In this document: positions 1-5,145 of the stretch, piece by piece
How positions within the stretch are numbered: position 1 is the stretch's first letter
Layout: each line of letters opens with the position of its first letter
DNA from: Phycisphaerales bacterium
GTDB taxonomy: Bacteria > Planctomycetota > Phycisphaerae > Tepidisphaerales > Tepidisphaeraceae
Reading direction: 5' to 3'
Assembly: GCA_003153655.1 (NCBI GenBank)
Contig: PMAK01000086.1
Span: 23,699-30,503, forward strand
Length of the DNA stretch: 6,805 nucleotides
Program-made: the position numbers and the translations under genes
The notes under the pieces: generated by a model
Seen by the model: the letters and a program-made list of their open reading frames with translations, nothing else
Databases searched by the model: none
What the model was told of the DNA's origin: nothing

Positions 1-2
1 TA

Positions 3-923
3 GACGCTTCCATGACACAGGCTACGCTCCTTGATGCCTATGTTATGTATCGTGCCAGCCCACAATCCCCGCTGGCCGTCAAGCTCGGCCAGTTCAAAGA
101 CCCGCTTTGGCACGAGCAAAATCTTCTCCCCAGCCGCCTGCTGGCCGTTGATCGTTCACTTGTTAATTCGCTCATCGGCGGGGGGCAAACCGACCGCGTT
201 CAGGGCGGCGCGATGATCTACGACCAGGATCGCTTCCGCGGACTCATCGGCATCGACGACGGATACAACGGCGGCAACGCATCCGCTTACGGGCCCGCCG
301 GCTCAGGAGCCGTCGTCGGCGCGGGCGCAGGCCTCGCACCTACGGACTGGGGTTCCTATGGCCGCGGCGAATATCTCGCTGTCGGTGATCGCGCGCCGGA
401 AGTCAATCCGTTCTATGAGTACGACCAGTTCTCCGCACGCGGCGATAAACAAAACATCCTGGTGCTCGGCGGGGGCTTCGACTATTCCGAATCCGGCGCC
501 AACAAAATTCTCTTCCACACGGTGGACGCACAATTCAACACCACAAACGGCTGGGCCTTCTACGGCGCATACCTCGCTGCTTATCGAAATCTTTATACCA
601 ACCGTGGCGTCAATCCCGGAAGCTATTACGATTCCGGCGTCCTCCTGCAAGCCGCCTATCTTGCCACCGAACGCCTGGAGCCATTCATCCGATGGGATTA
701 CACCCATCTCGATGGCCGGGCCGAACCCGGAATTATTCAGGACAACATTGATGAGATCACCATTGGGGCCAATTACTATCTCCTCGGCCAGACAGCCAAA
801 ATCACGGTTGATGGCACCTGGCTCCCCAACGGCTCTCCCACTGACGTGAATTATCTGGATATCCTCCAGAATAACTCACACAACGAGTTCATCGTGAGAG
901 CCCAGTTCCAATTGGCGATCTGA
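3..923 (+). CDS. Outer-membrane porin, phosphate-selective O/P type (5' end missing)
   Basis: The frame is open to the left window edge, so the signal peptide and first strands lie outside. Residues are numbered from the Met codon at 12, which is probably internal. Residues 8-13 (DAYVMY), LGQFKDP at 25-31 and the RSLVN segment at 48-52 match the region of OprP-like porins where a strand ending in GQFK is followed by a conserved stretch around E/R-S-L-V-N. The remainder alternates short amphipathic strands with Gly/Asn/Tyr-rich turns, as in a beta-barrel, including strands near 145-152, 169-180 and 219-229. The last strand ends EFIVRAQFQLAI, with Ile rather than the Phe usual at the C-terminus of proteobacterial barrel proteins. 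The expected role is a channel for anions or small solutes in the outer membrane; phosphate specificity cannot be judged. Family members usually have about 400-480 residues, so perhaps a quarter to a third is missing. The stop is TGA, with no terminator-like hairpin after it. Confidence 0.8.
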   Translation, partial: DASMTQATLLDAYVMYRASPQSPLAVKLGQFKDPLWHEQNLLPSRLLAVDRSLVNSLIGGGQTDRVQGGAMIYDQDRFRGLIGIDDGYNGGNASAYGPAGSGAVVGAGAGLAPTDWGSYGRGEYLAVGDRAPEVNPFYEYDQFSARGDKQNILVLGGGFDYSESGANKILFHTVDAQFNTTNGWAFYGAYLAAYRNLYTNRGVNPGSYYDSGVLLQAAYLATERLEPFIRWDYTHLDGRAEPGIIQDNIDEITIGANYYLLGQTAKITVDGTWLPNGSPTDVNYLDILQNNSHNEFIVRAQFQLAI

Positions 924-988
924 AATACTCGCGCCCAAAGTAATAATCGTTACAAAATCCCCCGCTTAGCCGCAGCGATTGCCTGCGA

Positions 989-1008
989 TGAGCCTGTCGA
1001 AGGGTGAC
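989..1008. repeat. Fragment of a dispersed intergenic repeat (TGAGCCTGTCGAAGGG type)
   Basis: This 20-bp stretch between the porin and the AsmA-like gene matches from memory a short dispersed element seen in intergenic regions of many unrelated bacterial genomes. The usual form is a hairpin with CACCCT and AGGGTG arms around GAGCCTGTCGA. Here the right arm (AGGGTGAC) is present. The left arm is not, because the bases before it read GCCTGCGA instead of a CACCC-type sequence. It therefore looks like a decayed or half copy. Only one copy is visible in the window. It lies just upstream of a possible -10 element. Confidence 0.4.
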
Positions 1009-1016
1009 GCGCGTTT

Positions 1017-1025
1017 TGCTATTAT
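1017..1025 (+). promoter_or_regulatory. Possible extended -10 promoter element of the AsmA-like gene
   Basis: The sequence TGCTATTAT has the form TG-N-TATTAT, an extended -10 element for the housekeeping sigma factor. No good -35 hexamer lies at the right distance (TCGAAG at 997-1002 is poor). A start point about seven bases downstream would fall near 1032, almost on the ATG at 1035, giving a nearly leaderless transcript. That fits the lack of any purine-rich ribosome binding site before this ATG. This is a pattern match only. Confidence 0.2.
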
Positions 1026-1034
1026 GGTCCCGAC

Positions 1035-3437
1035 ATGCGCCCGGGGCCAACCAACCCATCCTTACGCAAGAATCGCCGCCGAAAATGGCTATTCATCCTC
1101 GGCGGCATCGTTCTCATCCTTCTCATCGCCATCCGATTTTCCGTGGCCCCGCTCCTCAAGCGAGAACTGATCTCCACCATCAACCAGCGGCTCTATGCCC
1201 ATCTCGTCATCGGCGATCTCTCCTACAACCCGCCTTACGGCGTGGTCGCTCGCAATTGCCAGTTGATTGCCGACGATGCGTCCGGACAGGCCGACCTGCT
1301 CGACGTTCAGGAACTTAGTCTCCGCCTTGCCCAACTGCCTCTTCCGGGTGAACCATTGGTCGTCGAAGACCTCACCATCCGCGGGCCATCCGTCCATCTC
1401 GTCCAAACCGCCGAAGGCTTCGCAGGTCAAACCGGACTTCTCCGGCCCGACACCAAGGCCGACCAGTCCAACAACCAGAAGTTCTCCGATCTGCTCCGCC
1501 TGAGACATCTGTCCATCGAAGACGGCCAGGTCGTCTACGAAGACCGCCGCCATGGCAGCGCACCTCCTGCGGTTTGGAGCCGCCTGAATTTCCACATTGA
1601 TACCTCTCCCCAGGGTCCAGCCGATTATGGGTTCAACATTGATGCCAACAATCTCTCCGCCGCACAGTTCCAGGCCAAAGGCTCATTCAATGTTGATGAT
1701 CTGACTGCCACGATCGATCACTTCGCCGTCAAGGTCCAGGCCGGCGAGGAGGGAATGGATCAGCTTCCGCCCGAATATCAAAAGCTCCTTCGCCGCTATC
1801 GCGTAGCCGGCACGCTTCTTCTTGAAGGCGCTGCGCAAGGCGACGTCAATCACCCCGAAGGCAACAAATTCTCCTCCACGGTGTCGCTGGAGAACGGCGC
1901 CGCCTTCTCCCCTGAATTGCAACTCAAGCTCGCGGACCTGCATTTCAAGATTCTCTCCGCGGCCGACATCCAAGGCGCATCCATCATCATCAGCGATTTC
2001 GTCGCTCGTAGCGGCAACGGTATTTTCGCCCTCAAGCCAGGCGCACGCTTTGATGTCGATGCCAGGCGCTGGACCTGGTCGCTCCAGAACATCGACGCCA
2101 GCCTGACCCGCGCGGCAGATATCCCTTCCACCGGCGGCCTCGACGTGAATGGCTTCGCTGAATTCACCGCGGATATGAACGGCCCGGTCTCCGCCGACGC
2201 CGATCTGAAAGACGCCGCCGGCGGGGGGCGGCTTGAACTGCACAATCTCTCTGTTCAACCGCCCACGTTTCCCCGTCCTATTTCCAACATTACAAGCCCA
2301 CCCATCCGCCTCTCAAAAGGGATGCTGATCGTCCGGAATCTGCAGGCGCAATATGGAAGAGATCGATTCCAACTTAACTCAGCCCGTGTCTCGCTCGGGC
2401 AAATAAAGCACGGCATTGCCCGCTGTTCCGATCTGAACGGCATTTTGTCGTTCCATCCTCCCAACGCGTACTATCCGCCTCCAATTGATGTCGCCTTCAA
2501 GAAAGTGCAACCCGGCGGCGATTTCTATTTCACCGGGCATGCCGAGTTCGATAGCACGCGCCGCAAGCCACTCAACTATGATGTGCTTCTCTCCTGCGAC
2601 AGCGCGACGCTCGCAATTCTCGATCCCCGCTTCAATGTATTCCAGATCAAGTTTGACGCGGAGGCCACGCAAGACCTGGTTCAGGTTCCCAATTTCCAAT
2701 GCCGCACGCTGGACGGCAAACTGAGGATCGAAAATGCCAGGCTTTCCATGGCCGATCCCAATCGCTTTTCCGCCAACGTTTTTATCGACCGCATCAGCGT
2801 TCCCAAAGTCGTTGCCCTTGCCGTTCCTCCTAAGTCCGGTGGAATTAATTTGCAGGGATTGGCTGATGTTCACAACTCTATCTCCGGCATAGCAAATGGA
2901 ACCGCGAAGCAAGTAGTCAATTCCCTCAGGGCCGAAGGCCAAATCGAAATCTATGGCGGCAATCTCTGGGATATCCCCGCGCTGAAAAAAATCACCAGTA
3001 GCAGCAAACTCGCCGCTGACGCGCTTGCTATTGGCCAGGCTGCCGCGCTTTTCCGAGTTGCCAACAGCGATATCGAATTACAAAACGCAGCGATCAATTC
3101 CCCAACCCTTGGTGTTCAGGGATATGGCACAATTGGCTTCAACGGTTATCTCAATATCTATGCAATCGCTGTGCTCTTGTCGGATGTGCGTGACAAGGTC
3201 AACGGCACCGGTTTGGATTTCCTGGGCGACGCGCTCAACACTGTTGCCCACGCTCTCAATAGCGCGACGAAGGATCTCTATCAATATCACGTTTATGGCC
3301 CAGCCAGTAATCCAGAGTCAAAAGCGGAAGTCATCCCTGCCTTGCAAAAGAATTCCACCCAGGACGTGACCACCATGCTCCAGCACACCGACGCAGACCG
3401 CCCCATCAGCCTGCTCCAGAACGGCGCATCGCATTGA
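1035..3437 (+). CDS. AsmA-like inner-membrane-anchored envelope protein
   Basis: This is a complete protein of 800 residues. The start is well fixed: an in-frame TGA lies at 1005-1007 and the ATG at 1035 is the only usable start after it. The N-terminus has a basic stretch (residues 11-17, with five Arg/Lys), then one hydrophobic segment at about 18-38, as expected for a signal anchor with the bulk in the periplasm. After it comes an AsmA/DUF748-like opening with RELISTINQRL (43-53) and a strand pattern ending in a PSVHLV-type motif near 115-120. The middle is a long series of short beta-strands. Residues about 630-770 resemble the AsmA C-terminal module, including GQIEIYGGNLWDIPALKKI and a later G-Y-G-T-I-G-F-N-G-Y-L strand pair. 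AsmA-family proteins form groove-shaped bridges that move phospholipids or affect outer-membrane assembly; that role is inferred here. No ribosome binding site is visible. The family is likely; the precise subfamily is not resolved. Confidence 0.75.
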   Translation: MRPGPTNPSLRKNRRRKWLFILGGIVLILLIAIRFSVAPLLKRELISTINQRLYAHLVIGDLSYNPPYGVVARNCQLIADDASGQADLLDVQELSLRLAQLPLPGEPLVVEDLTIRGPSVHLVQTAEGFAGQTGLLRPDTKADQSNNQKFSDLLRLRHLSIEDGQVVYEDRRHGSAPPAVWSRLNFHIDTSPQGPADYGFNIDANNLSAAQFQAKGSFNVDDLTATIDHFAVKVQAGEEGMDQLPPEYQKLLRRYRVAGTLLLEGAAQGDVNHPEGNKFSSTVSLENGAAFSPELQLKLADLHFKILSAADIQGASIIISDFVARSGNGIFALKPGARFDVDARRWTWSLQNIDASLTRAADIPSTGGLDVNGFAEFTADMNGPVSADADLKDAAGGGRLELHNLSVQPPTFPRPISNITSPPIRLSKGMLIVRNLQAQYGRDRFQLNSARVSLGQIKHGIARCSDLNGILSFHPPNAYYPPPIDVAFKKVQPGGDFYFTGHAEFDSTRRKPLNYDVLLSCDSATLAILDPRFNVFQIKFDAEATQDLVQVPNFQCRTLDGKLRIENARLSMADPNRFSANVFIDRISVPKVVALAVPPKSGGINLQGLADVHNSISGIANGTAKQVVNSLRAEGQIEIYGGNLWDIPALKKITSSSKLAADALAIGQAAALFRVANSDIELQNAAINSPTLGVQGYGTIGFNGYLNIYAIAVLLSDVRDKVNGTGLDFLGDALNTVAHALNSATKDLYQYHVYGPASNPESKAEVIPALQKNSTQDVTTMLQHTDADRPISLLQNGASH

Positions 3438-3480
3438 TCGCTTTTATTCAGATTTTTTGAATTGACCCGCCAGAAAAAAC

Positions 3481-3897
3481 TCAGGCGCCGACCTTGGCAT
3501 TTTGCCCCTGCTCCATCTGCCTGAGCACCCCAAGCAATCCATGCATATGAAGCGGCTTTAGAAAAACATGAACATGCGATGGTAAGACCCGCCTCCGCCA
3601 ATCGCGAAGCTGCCCATCAATCGAATCCGTAAAAATCGCCACCTGATCAGGCCGTTTAGATTCCGGCAATTCACATAGCGATTCAAACAATTCGCGGTTG
3701 GCGACATTGGTGATATCCACCACCAGTAGATCGGTGTGATCGGAATTGATCAGTTCCAGCGCATGATCGGGCGAATTCGCGCGCGCGACATCATGCCCCA
3801 GTTCTCCCAGGAGCCGCCGCGTAGGCGTATCCTGCGGGTACGCGTCGGAAGAGGGGAGAACCACCGCTCGAAAAGCTGATCGTAGTTGAGCAGTCAT
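3481..3897 (-). CDS. Stand-alone receiver-like (CheY-fold) protein, atypical
   Basis: This 138-residue protein has the layout of a response-regulator receiver domain and no output domain. The third strand DLLVVDI carries an Asp (D61) at the phosphorylation position. The fourth strand VAIFTDS supplies the conserved Thr (T90). VFLKPLHMHGLL supplies the conserved Lys-Pro (K114-P115). RRLLGELGHDVARANSPDHALELI (27-50) matches helix 1, strand 2 and helix 2. Two family features are missing: the Asp/Glu pair that binds Mg2+ after strand 1 reads Pro15-Ser16, and the M-P after the phosphorylated Asp is absent. It may be a weakly phosphorylated or phosphorylation-independent receiver. The ATG at 3897 has an AGGGAAGG site eight bases upstream. 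The gene is convergent with the AsmA-like gene and separated from the glycosyltransferase by an AT-rich gap, so it probably has its own promoter. Its partner is unknown. Confidence 0.7.
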   Translation of the reverse strand: MTAQLRSAFRAVVLPSSDAYPQDTPTRRLLGELGHDVARANSPDHALELINSDHTDLLVVDITNVANRELFESLCELPESKRPDQVAIFTDSIDGQLRDWRRRVLPSHVHVFLKPLHMHGLLGVLRQMEQGQNAKVGA

Positions 3898-3905
3898 AGT
3901 TTTAA

Positions 3906-3913
3906 CCTTCCCT
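3906..3913 (-). promoter_or_regulatory. Ribosome binding site of the receiver-like gene
   Basis: AGGGAAGG on the - strand ends eight bases before the ATG at 3897. It is one of only two clear Shine-Dalgarno-like sites in the window, and it supports that start. Confidence 0.6.
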
Positions 3914-4068
3914 GGAACGGTTACTTCAGGAGTGTATCCACCCCCCGGCCCGCTAACAAACTTTTAGGGGAAACTAACCAAATCTTAATGTTGGCAATAA
4001 CATAAAAGCGTCATAATTACTTTAATTTAATACTCTTAAATTCAAATTTTCTTTTATCCATATGTGGA
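3914..4068 (-). promoter_or_regulatory. AT-rich spacer, likely promoter region of the receiver-like gene
   Basis: The gap between the glycosyltransferase stop and the receiver-like gene is clearly richer in A and T than the coding DNA around it, especially at about 3971-4060. The receiver proximal part holds a C/G run (3940-3952) that would fall in the 5' leader. No convincing -35/-10 pair with 16-18 bp spacing stands out, so no exact promoter is placed. The region holds short inverted repeats described separately. It contains no open reading frame of useful size on either strand. Confidence 0.4.
3988..4003. promoter_or_regulatory. Inverted repeat, possible operator
   Basis: ATGTT-GGCAAT-AACAT is a perfect 5-bp dyad with a 6-bp centre, located 91-106 bp upstream of the receiver-like start inside the AT-rich spacer. 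The spacing of the half sites (11 bp centre to centre) would suit a dimeric regulator, but such short dyads are common by chance in AT-rich DNA. Confidence 0.2.
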
Positions 4069-4073
4069 TCACA
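4056..4073. promoter_or_regulatory. Overlapping short inverted repeats at the glycosyltransferase stop
   Basis: ATCCA-TATG-TGGAT (4056-4069) overlaps TGTG-GAT-CACA (4063-4073). Both touch the glycosyltransferase stop codon (4069-4071). On the - strand the first could form a 5-bp hairpin followed by A-rich, not U-rich, sequence, so it is not a convincing terminator. It could be an operator or chance. Confidence 0.15.
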
Positions 4074-4839
4074 TTTGGATTTTAACATCATGAAGTGAGC
4101 CTTGGCCGGCTTTCTCCAGTTGATCCGCCGCAACGCGCATAACAGCCTCAACCTCCAGCCATCTCATACAGCTTCCATGCGAACACGTTCGCGAATAGCA
4201 CGGCATGCACGGCAGGTTTAACCGAACCACGCTTTCGTCTCTTCCATATGGCCCAGTCCTCCCCGGATCAGTCGGTCCATATGGCGTCACCAGCGGCCTT
4301 CCCAGCGCCGCGGCCATATGCATCGGCCCAGTGTCATTCCCCACCACCAGACTTGCCCGCTCCAAAAGCGCCACGATCTGCCGAAGGTTTGTCTTGCCCG
4401 TCAGATCAAATTTCGCCGGAATGAGGCTCGTCAGCTTTGCATCTCCAGCCGCGCCTGCCGCCACGCACTCCAGGCCAAATCGCTCCTTCAGCGGCTTCAC
4501 CAATTCCGCGAGCCGCTCTACCGGCCACTGTTTCGTTGCCCAATTCGTCCCCGGCAGCAGCACCGCGAATTGGGTTCCCGGCGGAATCAATTGGTCGATA
4601 TGCCGCCGATCCTCCTTATCCACTGCAAAGCAAAACTCTGGAGGGCGTTCATCGCAACCCAGCTCCGTGATGATCTTCAGATATCGATCCACCGCGTGAT
4701 CGTTCTTCCACGAGCAATCCACGAGATCCGTATAAAACCACGGCGCAAATTCGCGCGCGTTGGAAAATCCAATCCGCCGCGACGCACCGCTCGCCAGCGA
4801 AACCCAAGCGCTACGGAACAATCCCTGAAGATCAATCAC
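4069..4839 (-). CDS. Heptosyltransferase C-terminal fragment (256 residues)
   Basis: This is the second piece of the interrupted glycosyltransferase, in the same frame, starting at the first GTG after the TAG. That GTG has no visible ribosome binding site. It begins MIDLQGLFRS, a segment that normally lies inside the N-terminal domain. It then carries the whole ADP-heptose-binding domain: FAVLLPGTNWATKQWPVERL (91-110), SLVVGNDTGPMHMAAALGRP (163-182), and the loop PYGPTDPGRTGPYG (186-199). The tail has four cysteines (211, 214, 219, 224) in a PC-x-PC-x3-R-x-C-x4-CM arrangement common in heptosyltransferase II relatives. Every signature residue I can recognise is kept, which suggests little decay since the stop arose. 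It would be made as a separate protein only by reinitiation. Confidence 0.6.
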   Translation of the reverse strand: MIDLQGLFRSAWVSLASGASRRIGFSNAREFAPWFYTDLVDCSWKNDHAVDRYLKIITELGCDERPPEFCFAVDKEDRRHIDQLIPPGTQFAVLLPGTNWATKQWPVERLAELVKPLKERFGLECVAAGAAGDAKLTSLIPAKFDLTGKTNLRQIVALLERASLVVGNDTGPMHMAAALGRPLVTPYGPTDPGRTGPYGRDESVVRLNLPCMPCYSRTCSHGSCMRWLEVEAVMRVAADQLEKAGQGSLHDVKIQM

Positions 4840-4848
4840 CAGATCAAA

Positions 4849-5145
4849 CTACCGCCGGAACAGGTCCCACACAAATCCCCCCAGATCCCAAAGCGCCGCC
4901 GGGTTATACCAACCATGCCCAAATCGTCCGCGCTCAAATAAAATCGTCTCATCCAATAGCGGATGCCCCTGCACCAGCCCCGCGCATCCTGGCGTAACCA
5001 GCCAACTCAATTTCGCCCCCGGCCAGCGTCGTTTCAATCTCGGTAACACCGGCAGCGCATGAACGATGTCTCCAATGGCGCTCGGCTTAATGATCAGCAC
5101 GCGCCGCGGCGAATACGATTGATCATTCAGCATTCCCAAGCTCAT
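4849..5145 (-). CDS. Heptosyltransferase N-terminal fragment (98 residues)
   Basis: This is the first piece of the interrupted glycosyltransferase, ending at the TAG. RRVLIIKPSAIGDIVHALP (14-32) is the hallmark opening of the family: first strand, then the Gly-Asp loop that contacts the acceptor. LPRLKRRWPGAKLSWLV and LLDETILFER follow, as in WaaC/WaaF. The frame is open upstream to 5274, but that part overlaps the kinase and does not resemble the family. ATG at 5145 overlaps the kinase stop. AGGAGG at 5147-5152 is only one base from that ATG, seven from an in-frame TTG at 5139 and thirteen from an ATG at 5133, so the exact start is open. Alone, this half lacks the donor-binding domain and should not be active. 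Confidence 0.6.
   Translation of the reverse strand: MSLGMLNDQSYSPRRVLIIKPSAIGDIVHALPVLPRLKRRWPGAKLSWLVTPGCAGLVQGHPLLDETILFERGRFGHGWYNPAALWDLGGFVWDLFRR

Larger units (their letters stand above)
4069..5145 (-). pseudogene. Family 9 glycosyltransferase (heptosyltransferase), interrupted by in-frame TAG
   Basis: Read through, this is a 359-codon gene of normal length for ADP-heptose:LPS heptosyltransferases (WaaC/WaaF/RfaF type). These add heptose to the inner core of LPS on the cytoplasmic face. Codon 99 (4849-4851) is TAG. The text on both sides is in one frame and is contiguous in the family sense: WDLFRR, stop, FDLVIDLQGLFRS, where relatives read about LRRERFDLVIDLQG. Nothing is deleted or shifted, so one base change explains it. 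Both domains are otherwise intact, with no further stops. The start overlaps the kinase stop as ATGA. The possibilities are a recent nonsense mutation, a sequencing error, amber read-through or recoding, or a split gene translated in two pieces from the GTG at 4839. All six stops that end genes in this window are TGA, so TAG is not otherwise used here. The gene is probably the last of the kinase operon. Confidence 0.7.

Noticed and set aside
924..988. A terminator or small gene after the porin
   Set aside because: No hairpin with a U tract, no tRNA-like fold and no short open frame with a ribosome binding site was found.
1683..2258. 191-residue - strand open frame opposite the AsmA-like gene
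   Set aside because: It is an antisense shadow. The + strand has a continuous 800-residue frame with family features.
3438..3480. Terminator between the convergent AsmA-like and receiver-like genes
   Set aside because: There is a T run and a weak ATTCA/TGAAT dyad, plus CGCC/GGCG four-base arms, but no GC-rich stem followed by a U tract on either strand.
4060..4320. Four CATATG hexamers within about 260 bases
   Set aside because: Three lie inside glycosyltransferase codons and the spacing is irregular; best explained by chance.
4205..4941. Long + strand open frames opposite the glycosyltransferase
   Set aside because: They are antisense shadows of high-GC coding sequence, rich in Arg, Pro and Ser with no recognisable motif. 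The - strand shows clear heptosyltransferase motifs.
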